Below, piece by piece: positions 6,885-15,076 of a stretch of 64,000 bases of DNA; within the stretch, counting starts at the first letter, position 1; each line of letters begins with the position of its first letter. The DNA lies in the NCBI RefSeq assembly GCF_023544465.1, contig NZ_JALPVL010000001.1:496001-560000 (forward strand), written 5' to 3'. The position numbers and the translations under genes are program-made. The notes beneath the pieces were generated by a model, which was not told where the DNA came from, made no database searches, and worked only from the letters and a program-made list of their open reading frames with translations. This DNA is from Paractinoplanes maris. GTDB lineage: Bacteria; Actinomycetota; Actinomycetes; Mycobacteriales; Micromonosporaceae.

Positions 6885-8431
6885 CAGCGCTTGCCCAGCG
6901 GGACGACGAGGACGGCCTCGGTGCCGCCGCCGGCCCGGTTACGCAGCTCGATGCTGCCGCGCAGCTCGCCGGTGGCCAGCGCCCGCACGATCTGCAGGCC
7001 GAGCCGCTGGGTGTCGTCGGCCCGGAAATCCGCCGGCAGCCCCTGACCGTTGTCGGCCACCGTCACGTGCAGCTGCTTGCGGAAGCGGTGGGCCGAGACC
7101 ACCACCTCACCGCTCTCGTCGGCCGCCGGCTCGGGAGCGTCGTCGTCCTCCGAGGCGCCGAAGCCGTGCTCGACCGCGTTGATCAGCAACTCGTTCAGCA
7201 CCATCACCAGCGAGGTGGCGATCTCGGCGGGCAGCACCCCGAACGTGCCCTCGCGCCGCATCTTGACCGGGATGCTGGTCGCCGCGACCTCGGTGGCGGC
7301 GGTGGCCACCCGGTCGACGATGCCGTCGAACTCGACCGCCTCGTCGCTCGACATCGACAGCGTCTCGTGCACCAGGGCGATCGACGCGACCCGGCGCACC
7401 GACTCCTGCAGCGCGTGCCGGGCCTCGGGCGCGTCGACCCGGCGGGCCTGCAGGCGCAGCAGCGCGGCCACCGTCTGCAGGTTGTTCTTGACCCGGTGGT
7501 GGATCTCGCGGATCGTCGCGTCCTTGGTCATCAGGGCGCGGTCGCGGCGGCGCACCTCGGTGACGTCGCGCACGAGCACCAGTGCGCCGATCGGCACCCC
7601 GGCCGGCAGCAGCGGCAGCGCCCGGATCAGCACGGTCGCGCCGCGGGCCTCCATCTCCTGCCGGGGCGGCGACTCACCGCGCAGGGCCGACAGGATGCGC
7701 TCGGCGGCGTCGTTGCCCTCCAGCGGGTCGGCGGCCAGCCGGCTGGTGAGCGCCGACAGCTCCTCGCCGACCAGGTGGGCGTTGAAGCCGAGCCGGCGGT
7801 AGGCCGACTGGGCGTTCGGGCTGGCATAGGTGACCTTGCCGCCGGCGTCGAGCCGGATCAGGCCGTCGCCGACCCGGGGCGCCGAGGTGGTCTCGCCCGG
7901 GTGCCGCGGCGGCGGGAAGGTGCCGTCGGCGACCATCTGGGCCAGGTCGTCGGCGGTGGTCAGATAGTTGAGCTCGAGCTGGCTGGGGGTCCGCGCGGTG
8001 GAGAGGTTGGTGTCGCGGCCGATCACCGCGATCACCTCGCTGTAGCCCTCTTCGTGGTCGTTGGGGTCCCGCAGGCGGACCGGAATGGCCTCGTGCCGGG
8101 CCGGGGTGTCGCCATACCAGACCGGGTCGCCCTCACGCCAGATGCGCTCCTGGGCGAAGGCGATGTCGAGGTGGGCCACCTCGGGACCACCGACGATCTT
8201 GCCGACCTGGTCGTCCTGATAGGCGGTCGGGGCCGTGGTCGGCCGCACCTGCGCGACACAGAGATACTCGCGCGGCTGCCCGTCCGCCCGCCGCACCGGC
8301 ACCCACATGAGCAGGTCGGCGAACGAGAGGTCGGACAGCAGCTGCCAGTCACCGGCGATGCGGTGCAGGTGGTCGATGTCGGCCGGCTCGAGGCCGGTGT
8401 GCTCCTCGGCCAGATCACGCAACGTTGACAC
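6884..8431 (-). CDS. pdtaS: PdtaS-type sensor histidine kinase
   Basis: A 515-residue cytosolic histidine kinase. The N-terminal GAF-like sensor begins MSTLRDLAEEHTGL, a PAS domain (about residues 195-290) follows, then the HisKA_2 helix with the phosphoacceptor in IREIHHRVKNNLQTVAALLRLQ (shown here in two parts: IHHRVKNN and LQTVAALLRL) and a HATPase_c domain with NELLINAVEHGF and VADNGQGLP. PdtaS phosphorylates the ANTAR antiterminator PdtaR, which is not encoded here. In M. tuberculosis (Rv3220c) it is the neighbour of whiB1. There are no membrane segments. GTG 8431 is the start, with no obvious Shine-Dalgarno sequence. Confidence 0.9.
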   Translation of the reverse strand: MSTLRDLAEEHTGLEPADIDHLHRIAGDWQLLSDLSFADLLMWVPVRRADGQPREYLCVAQVRPTTAPTAYQDDQVGKIVGGPEVAHLDIAFAQERIWREGDPVWYGDTPARHEAIPVRLRDPNDHEEGYSEVIAVIGRDTNLSTARTPSQLELNYLTTADDLAQMVADGTFPPPRHPGETTSAPRVGDGLIRLDAGGKVTYASPNAQSAYRRLGFNAHLVGEELSALTSRLAADPLEGNDAAERILSALRGESPPRQEMEARGATVLIRALPLLPAGVPIGALVLVRDVTEVRRRDRALMTKDATIREIHHRVKNNLQTVAALLRLQARRVDAPEARHALQESVRRVASIALVHETLSMSSDEAVEFDGIVDRVATAATEVAATSIPVKMRREGTFGVLPAEIATSLVMVLNELLINAVEHGFGASEDDDAPEPAADESGEVVVSAHRFRKQLHVTVADNGQGLPADFRADDTQRLGLQIVRALATGELRGSIELRNRAGGGTEAVLVVPLGKR

Positions 8432-8494
8432 GCAGCAAGCGTGCCACGCCCCTGTTACCGGGCCGAGACGGCTTCGCCCTACCGCCGGAAATGT

Positions 8495-9553
8495 CTAGAG
8501 CGTGCTCGTGACCTTCTTGAGGCCCCGAGGCGCGTCGGGGTCCTCGCCGCGGGCCAGTGCCAGTGCCAGTGCCAGCTTCTGGAGCGGCAGGATGTCGAGC
8601 AGCGCGCTGTAACGCTCGTCGCTCACCGGGGGCACGGAGAGCCGCCCGGCGGCCCCGGGCACGTCGGTCGCGCCGATCGTCACCACGTCGGCCCGCCGCT
8701 CGCCGAGCCGGGTCACCACGTCCCGCATCGACTGGCCGCCCGGCCCGTCGCCGACGACCGCGAGCACCGGCACGTCCGGGTCGGTCATGGCCAGCGGCCC
8801 GTGCAGCAGGTCGGCCCCCGAGAAGGACAGCGCCGGCAGGTACGACGTCTCCATGAGCTTGAGGGCGGCCTCGCGGGCGGTCGGGTAGGCGTATCCACGC
8901 CCGGTCGTCACCAGGCGCGAGGCGAACCGGTAACGCTGGGCGAGGTCGTCCGCCGTACGGTCGGCCAGCGCGTCCTCGGCGAGCTGGGGCAACTTGTCGA
9001 GGGCCGCCCGCTCCTCGGCCGGCAGGCTGCCGTCGCCCGACCGGATGCCCTCGATCAGCAGCAGCAGGGCGAGCAGCTCGGCGGTGTACGTCTTGGTGGC
9101 CGCGACCGCCCGCTCGTGCCCGGCCGCGACGTCGATCGACAGCTCGGCCGCCCGGGCCAGCGGCGAATCCGGGTTGTTGGTGACGGCCAGGGTCAGCCCG
9201 CCGGTCTCCCGGGCCACCTGCAGCACGGCCGTCAGGTCGGGCGAGCCGCCGCTCTGGCTGACCCCGACGACCAGCGTGCCGGTGAAATCGGGCCGCGCGC
9301 CGAAAAGCGTGATCGCGCTCGGCGAGGCGCTGGCCACCGGCAGCCCGAGCCGGATCTCGGTGAGGTAGGCCCCGTAGAGCGCCGCGTGATCGGAGGTGCC
9401 CCGAGCCACGAACACGACATTGCGCGGCCGCCGGCGGGCCACCTCGGCGGCCACCTGGGCGATGGCGCCGCCCTGCTCGGCGTCGAGCAGCCGGGCGAAT
9501 CCCTCCGGTTGTTCCGCGATGTCCGCGGCCATCCCCTGGCCTCGCTGTGTCAC
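8495..9553 (-). CDS. SIS-domain sugar isomerase/aminotransferase-like protein
   Basis: A 352-residue protein with two SIS (sugar isomerase) domains, like the isomerase half of GlmS but without the glutamine amidotransferase half. Visible motifs: VVFVARGTSDHAALYG, VGVSQSGGSPDLTA and VAATKTYTAELLALLLL, then the second domain with YAYPTAREAALKLMETSYLPA and GADLLHGPLAM. Such proteins act on amino-sugar phosphates (AgaS or GlmS-like deaminase/isomerase). The start is GTG 9553, preceded by GGGAGGA at proper spacing. It stands alone between divergent promoters. The substrate is not certain. Confidence 0.85.
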   Translation of the reverse strand: MTQRGQGMAADIAEQPEGFARLLDAEQGGAIAQVAAEVARRRPRNVVFVARGTSDHAALYGAYLTEIRLGLPVASASPSAITLFGARPDFTGTLVVGVSQSGGSPDLTAVLQVARETGGLTLAVTNNPDSPLARAAELSIDVAAGHERAVAATKTYTAELLALLLLIEGIRSGDGSLPAEERAALDKLPQLAEDALADRTADDLAQRYRFASRLVTTGRGYAYPTAREAALKLMETSYLPALSFSGADLLHGPLAMTDPDVPVLAVVGDGPGGQSMRDVVTRLGERRADVVTIGATDVPGAAGRLSVPPVSDERYSALLDILPLQKLALALALARGEDPDAPRGLKKVTSTL

Positions 9554-9696
9554 GTGTTCCTCCCCTGATGAGCATTCCGGCGCGCGTTTGATGCGCAGTC
9601 TTGCAAGAATGAGCTTACAGAGTCAACGTTTCGAGCATTAACGCGCAGGAGATGAGCTACTGACATAAAGGGTTCTTTCCCCTACTGTCTTGCATC

Positions 9697-11214
9697 GTGG
9701 ACTTACGCCGCGCCGCCGACCGCGCTCTCGAACAGGCGAGATCCGCCCTGGCGACCGACGAGCCGGAGAAGGCCGCCGATCATCTGGCCGCCGCGCTGGC
9801 CCACGCCCCCACTCTGCCCGAAGTGCACGAACTGCTCGGCCGGTTGGCCGCCCGACCGGCCGGCGGTCTCGACCTCTTCCGCGCCGGACCGCACACCTCA
9901 CCCGGCCGGCTCGCCGCGCGGGCCCACCTGCTCGCCGCGGCCGGTCGCCCGGAGGACGGGCTTCCCCTGCTGGCGGCGGCCAGCGGCCAGGCGCCCGCGG
10001 CCGACTGGGCCGGCGTGCCCTGGGTCGCCGAGCCCACTCTCGGCGTCCGCATCGAGCCCGGCCTGCTGGCCCAGGTGCTCATGCGGCTGTGCACCCGGGT
10101 GCCCGAGCCGGCTCCGCCGACCCTGCGCCCCTATCTGTCCGTCGTCCGGCACGCGCTGTCCGCCTATCCCGAGCACGCCATGCTGCTCGGCGCCGGCTCC
10201 GCGCTGGCCCGCCGGGTCGGCGAGCACGAGATGGCCGTCGACTGGGCCTCCCGCGGCGCCCGGGTCCGCCCGTCCAAGCTCGGCGAGATCTGGCTCGGCT
10301 ACGCGTACCGCAGCTCCGGCCGCCTGCCCGAGGCGCTCGCGGCCCTGCGGCGCGCGGTGGCCCACGACCCCGACGACCTCTCCGTCTATGCCGACATCGC
10401 CGGCACCCTGGCCGACAACGACCGCCTGGACGACGCCCTGAGCTGGGTCGACCGTGCCCTCGAACGCGACCCCGAATACGACTGCGCGGTGCACACCGCC
10501 CACCGGCTGCGCCACCGCGCCGACGGCGACCTCATGCACCTGGTGCGGCTGGCCGACTACATCCGCGACCACCCCGACGAGTCGCACGAGCACACCGACC
10601 TGGCCGACTGCTGCCGCGACACGCCCTGGCTGAGCGGCGCCCCGGCGACCGCCCCCCTGCCCGGCGGTCACGCCCCCGCGTCCGAGGAACCCACGGCCGA
10701 GGCGGTGCGCCGGCTGCGCCAGGTCGCCGCGCTCTCGTGGGCCCACCCGCCCGCCGCCTACGACGCGGCCGTCCCGCTGATCCTGCTCACCCCGGCCGAC
10801 CTGATGGCGTTGCTCGCCCACCCACCGGCCGACGTGGCCGCCCCGGAGATCTGGGCCTGCCTGGGTCTGCTGCACCACCGCTCCGAACAGGCCTGGCTCG
10901 ACTCGGAGCGCCGGCGGATCCTGCTCGGGCTGACCGACGGCGGCCTCGACCGGGTGACCGAGGCGGCGCTGTTCGCGCTCATCGTGGCGGCCTGGGTCGA
11001 CCCGTCGGCGCGCGCGGACGTGGCCGGGGTGGTCACCGCCCGGCTGACCGAGGTGGCGCCGCGGGCCGGGGCGCGCTCGTTCGCCGAGCTGGCGCTGGCC
11101 GCACCCGATCTCGACCAGTCGACCCGGCAGCTGGCCACGGCGATGACCCGGGCGCCGGCCGTGCCGCGCCAGCGCGGGCGCAGCCGGTTGCTGCTGCGCT
11201 GGCGCCGCGGCTGA
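9697..11214 (+). CDS. tetratricopeptide-repeat protein, function unknown
   Basis: A 505-residue alanine- and arginine-rich protein with TPR-like helical repeats: an N-terminal unit around residues 8-45 and a stronger set at about residues 165-275 (for example the YRSSGRLPEALAALRRAVA and DRLDDALSWVDRALE units). Such repeats are protein-interaction scaffolds; no catalytic domain, signal peptide or membrane segment is visible. GTG 9697 follows a TACTGT hexamer by 8 nt and has no Shine-Dalgarno sequence, so the mRNA is probably leaderless. It converges on the biotinyl-domain gene only 2 bases away. Function unknown. Confidence 0.75.
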   Translation: MDLRRAADRALEQARSALATDEPEKAADHLAAALAHAPTLPEVHELLGRLAARPAGGLDLFRAGPHTSPGRLAARAHLLAAAGRPEDGLPLLAAASGQAPAADWAGVPWVAEPTLGVRIEPGLLAQVLMRLCTRVPEPAPPTLRPYLSVVRHALSAYPEHAMLLGAGSALARRVGEHEMAVDWASRGARVRPSKLGEIWLGYAYRSSGRLPEALAALRRAVAHDPDDLSVYADIAGTLADNDRLDDALSWVDRALERDPEYDCAVHTAHRLRHRADGDLMHLVRLADYIRDHPDESHEHTDLADCCRDTPWLSGAPATAPLPGGHAPASEEPTAEAVRRLRQVAALSWAHPPAAYDAAVPLILLTPADLMALLAHPPADVAAPEIWACLGLLHHRSEQAWLDSERRRILLGLTDGGLDRVTEAALFALIVAAWVDPSARADVAGVVTARLTEVAPRAGARSFAELALAAPDLDQSTRQLATAMTRAPAVPRQRGRSRLLLRWRRG

Positions 11215-11216
11215 TC

Positions 11217-11435
11217 TCAGCCCTGGATGATGGCGATGAGGTCGCCCTCCTGGACGACGTCACCCTCGTGCACGGCCAGCTCGGCCACGGTGCCCTCGGT
11301 CTCGGCGACGACCGGGATCTCCATCTTCATCGACTCGAGGATCACCAGCGTGTCCCCCTCGGCGACGGTGTCGCCGGTCGAGGCGACGACCTTCCACACG
11401 TTGGCCACCATCTCGGCCCGGATCTCGTCGGCCAT
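11217..11435 (-). CDS. biotin/lipoyl-attachment domain protein (TB7.3 type)
   Basis: A 72-residue free-standing biotinyl domain with the canonical ESMKMEIPV biotinylation motif (Lys about residue 36) between two half-barrel repeats. It corresponds to M. tuberculosis Rv3221c (TB7.3), which has the same neighbours (rshA/sigH). It may serve as a biotin carrier for an acyl-CoA carboxylase whose other subunits are encoded elsewhere. ATG 11435 has AGGAGGA about 7 bases upstream. Full length for the family. Confidence 0.9.
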   Translation of the reverse strand: MADEIRAEMVANVWKVVASTGDTVAEGDTLVILESMKMEIPVVAETEGTVAELAVHEGDVVQEGDLIAIIQG

Positions 11436-11566
11436 CGATGAATCCTCCTGGGTTGAGTGTGTCGGACCGGGTCATCAAACCACGGATCCCCCTTGGGCGA
11501 GTCCGGCGCGCGCGGATGCGCCGACTACCATCGGCCCGGGAATACGGCACGAACAAGGAGTCACCT

Positions 11567-11641
11567 ATGGCGAAGAAGTCCCGCAAGAAGAAGGCTCGTA
11601 AGAAGAGCGCCGCGAACCACGGCAAGCGGCCCAACAGCTGA
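11567..11641 (+). CDS. ribosomal protein bL37
   Basis: A 24-codon gene: a very basic peptide beginning MAKKSRKKKARKK and ending NHGKRPNS. This matches actinobacterial bL37, the 24-residue large-subunit protein found in mycobacterial ribosomes, which shares the MAK start, the Lys/Arg cluster and the NHGKRPN end (recognised from memory). It has a good ribosome-binding site, AAGGAG, 7 bases before the ATG, and is followed immediately by a strong hairpin. A longer in-frame reading from 11438 lacks a ribosome-binding site and is not believable. It is divergent from the biotinyl-domain gene and convergent with rsrA. Confidence 0.85.
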   Translation: MAKKSRKKKARKKSAANHGKRPNS

Positions 11642-11645
11642 CATG

Positions 11646-11680
11646 CGAAAAGGGCCCCGCGATGCGGGGCCCTTTTCGTT
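11646..11680. terminator. bidirectional terminator between bL37 and rsrA
   Basis: A perfect 15-bp inverted repeat (11646-11660 with 11664-11678) and a 3-base loop, with a run of four T at the end of the stem on either strand. It lies 4 bases after bL37 and 8 bases before the end of rsrA, so it can stop transcription from both sides. Confidence 0.85.
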
Positions 11681-11687
11681 GCACGAC

Positions 11688-11975
11688 TTACGGGAGATAC
11701 TCCCGGGTCTCGACCTGAACCTCGAGCTGGTCGAGTTTGATCCGCAGCCGCTCGCGCAGCTCCCTCGGCGCCTTCTCGTCGCCGCAGCAGCGGGACACCA
11801 GCGCCTTCACCTCGTGCTCGATGCCGTACTCGCGCAGGCACCCGTCACAGTCGTCCAGATGCTTCTGGATCAACGAGCGGCGGTCCTCACTGCACTCCAG
11901 ATCGAGGTAGAGGTAGACCTCGCTGATCACTATGCCGCAGTCGGTCTCGTGATCCTCACCGTTCAGCCCGCTCAT
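11688..11975 (-). CDS. rsrA: redox-sensing zinc anti-sigma factor RsrA/RshA
   Basis: A 95-residue zinc anti-sigma (ZAS) protein with the Hx3CxxC core in KHLDDCDGCLREYG (about residues 39-52), an upstream cysteine in LECSEDR and further cysteines in RCCGDE. In its family the reduced, zinc-bound form holds the sigma factor; a disulfide releases it during thiol stress. It lies 6 bases downstream of sigR in the same direction, the normal pair order. ATG 11975 is the start. Equivalent of M. tuberculosis RshA (Rv3221A). Confidence 0.93.
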   Translation of the reverse strand: MSGLNGEDHETDCGIVISEVYLYLDLECSEDRRSLIQKHLDDCDGCLREYGIEHEVKALVSRCCGDEKAPRELRERLRIKLDQLEVQVETREYLP

Positions 11976-11981
11976 GACGCG

Positions 11982-12800
11982 TCACGCCTCCTGCGGTTCC
12001 GAAGCGGTCCGGGTGATGCCCCGGTCGACGGCGTACTGCTCCAGGGTCTTGCGCAGGTTGCGCCGGCCGCGGTGCAGGCGGGACATGACGGTGCCGATCG
12101 GCGTGCCCATGATGTCGGCGATCTCCTTGTACGAGAAACCCTCGACATCAGCGAGGTAGACGGCCAGGCGGAAGTCCTCGGGCAGAGCCTGCAGGGCTTC
12201 CTTGATGTCACTGTCGGGCAGCCGGTCGAGCGCCTCGGTCTCGGCCGACTTGAGGCCGACGGAGGTGTGCGACTCGGACGAGGCGAGCTGCCAGTCGGTG
12301 ATCTCCTCGGTCGGAGCCTGCACCGGCTGGCGCTGCTTGCGCCGATACGAGTTGATATAAGTGTTCGTGAGGATGCGGTACAGCCACGCCTTGAGGTTGG
12401 TGCCCTCCTCGAACTGGTGGAACGCGGAGAACGCCTTGAGATACGTCTCCTGCACCAGGTCCTCGGCGTCGGCCGGGTTACGCGTCATCCGCAGACCAGC
12501 CGCATACAGCTGATCCACAAAAGGCAACGCGTCCCGCTCGAAGCGCGCTCTGCGCTCCTCGGTCCGTTCTGTCTGGGCCACCCTGAGCTCTCCCCTCGAC
12601 CGCCCCGCCGAGGATACGGGTAGTGCCCCGTCAACGGTCTGGAAAACCACCGGTGTGCTGACACTCACCGATGGCGTGACGGGCTTCTCGGTCGCCGGCC
12701 ACTCGGGGGAACCCAGCAGGTCCCGCACCCGATCGACCTCTCGGCCGCCGCGCTCCAGGTACTCCGTTCCGGCTCGCACCTGACAAACCCCTTCCGACAT
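11982..12800 (-). CDS. sigR: ECF sigma factor SigR/SigH, with an N-terminally extended form
   Basis: ECF sigma factor of the thiol-stress type. Region 2 contains [14 protein letters not shown] and the -10-recognition part [20 protein letters not shown]; region 4 contains [25 protein letters not shown] (given in parts: [15 protein letters not shown] and [20 protein letters not shown]). The family-size protein starts at GTG 12581 (about 199 residues; GGGAGAG upstream). A longer reading from ATG 12800 adds 73 residues and has its own GGGAG. A promoter with SigR consensus lies just above the longer start, as in Streptomyces, where an unstable long isoform is made from the autoregulated promoter. 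rsrA follows directly. Confidence 0.93.
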   Translation of the reverse strand: MSEGVCQVRAGTEYLERGGREVDRVRDLLGSPEWPATEKPVTPSVSVSTPVVFQTVDGALPVSSAGRSRGELRVAQTERTEERRARFERDALPFVDQLYAAGLRMTRNPADAEDLVQETYLKAFSAFHQFEEGTNLKAWLYRILTNTYINSYRRKQRQPVQAPTEEITDWQLASSESHTSVGLKSAETEALDRLPDSDIKEALQALPEDFRLAVYLADVEGFSYKEIADIMGTPIGTVMSRLHRGRRNLRKTLEQYAVDRGITRTASEPQEA

Positions 12801-12819
12801 TCATGCTCCCGGGGTCTAC

Positions 12820-12845
12820 AACCACGAGGGTGCGACGGGCATTCC
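12820..12845 (-). promoter_or_regulatory. SigR-type autoregulated promoter of sigR
   Basis: On the minus strand GGAAT (12845-12841), an 18-base spacer and GTT (12822-12820): an exact match to the SigR consensus GGAAT-N18/19-GTT. It begins 1 base after the end of the hydrolase gene and lies 20 bases before the upstream ATG of sigR, so it would drive the long isoform. Confidence 0.85.
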
Positions 12846-13457
12846 TCACCGGGCCCACCCGTGCCGCCGGAGCCAGGCAACCGCCAGATCGGCGGTGCCT
12901 TTGACGTCTTTGCGCAGGTCATGAGTCGCCCCCGGCCGGACCATGACCTCGATCTCACCGGAGCCGGCGGGCATCCCGAAGGCATCCCGGTCGCCGTTGA
13001 GCACGAGCGTCGGGATCCCGGCCGGCAACTCACCGGCCCGGCTGCGGTCGGGCTTACCCGGCGGATGAAGCGGAAACGCCAGAGCGAGCACACCCGAGGC
13101 CCCGAGATCGGCGGCCGTCCGGCACGCCACCCGCGCTCCGCTCGACCGCCCACCGACGATCAGAGGCACATCCCGTACGCCGAGCAGCCGCACCACAGCC
13201 GACCAGGCCTCATCGAGCTGGCCCGCCGGTGCCGGCGCCCGCCGGCCCGCCACCCGATAGGGCTGGGTGACCAGCACCACCTCGACACCACCGGCGACGG
13301 CCGCGTCGTGCACCGCCCGGAGATCGGGCGCGTCGACCCCGCCGCCGGCCCCGTGGCCCAGGACCAGCCGGCTCGCGGCTCCACCCTCGGGCGCACTGAT
13401 CCGGACGCGGGCCGGGCCGCGCGGTGTCTCGATCTCACGCTCATCCACGGGACCCAT
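12846..13457 (-). CDS. alpha/beta hydrolase (KANL3/Tex30-like)
   Basis: A 203-residue small alpha/beta-hydrolase. The oxyanion-loop region is VLGHGAGGGVDAPDL, the nucleophile elbow is VGGRSSGARVA (Ser), the acid lies in LNGDRDAFG (Asp) and the His in PGATHDL, so the catalytic triad is complete. The family is related to dienelactone hydrolases but its substrate is unknown. I start at ATG 13457 because the upstream extension would need a TTG and adds only seven residues. It lies upstream of sigR in the same direction, 45 bases from the long-form start; no disulfide or redox motif is visible. Confidence 0.8.
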   Translation of the reverse strand: MGPVDEREIETPRGPARVRISAPEGGAASRLVLGHGAGGGVDAPDLRAVHDAAVAGGVEVVLVTQPYRVAGRRAPAPAGQLDEAWSAVVRLLGVRDVPLIVGGRSSGARVACRTAADLGASGVLALAFPLHPPGKPDRSRAGELPAGIPTLVLNGDRDAFGMPAGSGEIEVMVRPGATHDLRKDVKGTADLAVAWLRRHGWAR

Positions 13458-13567
13458 GTAAGCAGCCCCGGGCGGCAATCGTCCGCGAAGAGCGAACGCC
13501 GCGACACGCCACCCAGCCGGCGACCTCGTTGTCGCCCGCTGGGTGGCTCAGCTGTGTCCGGCGTCGA

Positions 13568-13963
13568 TCAGCGGCTGACCGGCGTCAGGTCGAGCAGGCG
13601 ACGGTCTTCCTCGTCGGTGTCGTCGTCGATGGGTTCACCACCCGGGCCGACGCGTTCGCGCCAGGCCACGAGCATCGCCCGGCGCTCGCGGGGTGTCGTG
13701 CCACCCCAGACGCCGTGGCAATCGCCCACCTGCAGTGCCCAGGCCAGGCATGGTCCTTGCACCGTGCAGGTGCCGCAGAGCGAGACCGCACTCTCGGACG
13801 GTTCGTTCGGCGCCGGAAAGAACGTCTCCGGATCGACCGTGCGGCATGCACCGCGGGTCCGCCAAGCCTCGTCCGTGCGTCGGTCACGAATGGCCTCGAG
13901 CAGCCGTGGATCGCGTCGTGCGATGGCTACCTCATGTGGACGCGGCATACGAGCCCGTGTCAT
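13568..13963 (-). CDS. WhiB-like transcription factor
   Basis: A 131-residue WhiB-like protein. The cluster cysteines are in RGACRTVD and SLCGTCTVQGPCLAW (C-x2-C-x5-C), followed by the turn HGVWGGTTPRERRAM. It differs from WhiB1 by a longer N-terminal helix rich in Arg and an acidic C-terminal tail (DDDTDEEDRR), so it is a separate paralogue whose class I cannot name. The start is ATG 13963, with an excellent ribosome-binding site (GGGAGG) 7 nt upstream; the frame continues upstream through AT-rich sequence, which I treat as untranslated leader. Confidence 0.9.
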   Translation of the reverse strand: MTRARMPRPHEVAIARRDPRLLEAIRDRRTDEAWRTRGACRTVDPETFFPAPNEPSESAVSLCGTCTVQGPCLAWALQVGDCHGVWGGTTPRERRAMLVAWRERVGPGGEPIDDDTDEEDRRLLDLTPVSR

Positions 13964-14290
13964 CAGCCCACCTCCCCCGTGGGACCGGTACTGCGTGTGG
14001 CAACGGGCGCGCACCGTGCGAACTCGCACCACTCCGGCGCAGTTTTGTATCGCAGGGTAGGAGATCAGAACAAGGGTCTTATCTATCTTGAAACAAAGTT
14101 GCCAATGAAAAATGCGGACAACTATCGACAAAACTCAAAGATGATCATGTGGCACTCAGCGAATTGCCAGCGAAGTGACCGCAATGGACAGTGCCAAGGC
14201 CGAGCGCCAGGAAAGTAGCAGAGCGGACATCGGCGCGCTGCCCCGATCAGCCTGCCGTCGCGACGGCACCAGCGGCGCCGGTCCGTCCGA
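13964..14290. promoter_or_regulatory. AT-rich intergenic region upstream of the WhiB-like gene
   Basis: About 330 bases without a gene. The stretch 14040-14180 is clearly AT-richer than the rest of the window and includes runs such as AAACAAAGTTG and CAATGAAAAATG, suggesting promoter and leader DNA for the WhiB-like gene. Several possible -10 hexamers occur, none paired convincingly with a -35, so no promoter is assigned. Confidence 0.35.
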
Positions 14291-14998
14291 TCAGAACAGG
14301 GTCGCGGGCTCGGCCGCCGGGCTGGGCGGCTGCTGCTGTGGCGGCGGCTCGAGCAGATGCGGGCCGTTGTTGCGAACGTTGCCGACATCCGGGCGTACGG
14401 GACGCACGTCGATCTGGTCGAGCTCGGCCGGGGAGAGCGGCGTCAGGAGCTCATCGGCATCGCCGCCACCGGCCAGCCAGGCCGGCCACCGGTCACGCGG
14501 CAGGATGAGCGGCATGCGGTCGTGGACCCGGGCCAGGCCACCCAGCGCCGCCGTGGTCAGCACACTGCAGGTCAGCACCTTGTCGGGGCCCCACGACGTC
14601 CACAGGCCGGCGAACGCGAGCGGCGAACCGTCGGCCGGAGTCATGTAGAACGCCTGGCGCTGCTTGCCGTCGCGGACCCACTCGAACCAGCCGTCGGCCG
14701 GGACCAGGCAGCGGCGGCGGGCGAACGACGGCGCGAAGGCCGGTGAGGTCGCCACCGTCTCGGAGCGGGCATTGATCATGCGGGCGCCGGCCCGCAGGTC
14801 CTTGGCCCACGGCGGCACGAGACCCCAGCGGGCGGTGTCGAGCACGCGCGCGTCGTGCGACTGCGAGACGCGGACGACCGGGACGGGGTCGGTGGGCGCC
14901 ACGTTCCAACTGGGCCCGACCTCGTCGACCACGCTGACGGCCTCGAACAGATCCTGGAGATCGGCCTCGGTCCTGGTCGTCGCATACCGCCCGCACAT
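14291..14998 (-). CDS. SRAP (YedK/HMCES) abasic-site-shielding protein
   Basis: A 235-residue SRAP domain protein. Cys2 of MCGRYA is the catalytic residue that, in this family, makes a thiazolidine crosslink to abasic sites in single-stranded DNA and protects them. Other conserved elements: WNVAPTDPVPVV (Asn), WGLVPPWAKD, INARSET, RRCLVPADGWFEW (Glu) and VHDRMPLIL (His). The C-terminal tail is Pro/Gln-rich. ATG 14998 must be the start because the cysteine at position 2 has to become N-terminal. It corresponds to M. tuberculosis Rv3226c, which is also divergent from aroA. Confidence 0.93.
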   Translation of the reverse strand: MCGRYATTRTEADLQDLFEAVSVVDEVGPSWNVAPTDPVPVVRVSQSHDARVLDTARWGLVPPWAKDLRAGARMINARSETVATSPAFAPSFARRRCLVPADGWFEWVRDGKQRQAFYMTPADGSPLAFAGLWTSWGPDKVLTCSVLTTAALGGLARVHDRMPLILPRDRWPAWLAGGGDADELLTPLSPAELDQIDVRPVRPDVGNVRNNGPHLLEPPPQQQPPSPAAEPATLF

Positions 14999-15076
14999 GT
15001 CCCCGAACGGTACACGCGTCCCGTGGTGCGGGAACGCTCCACGAAACTGTCGGTCCACCCCGGCACAATGGGCCGC

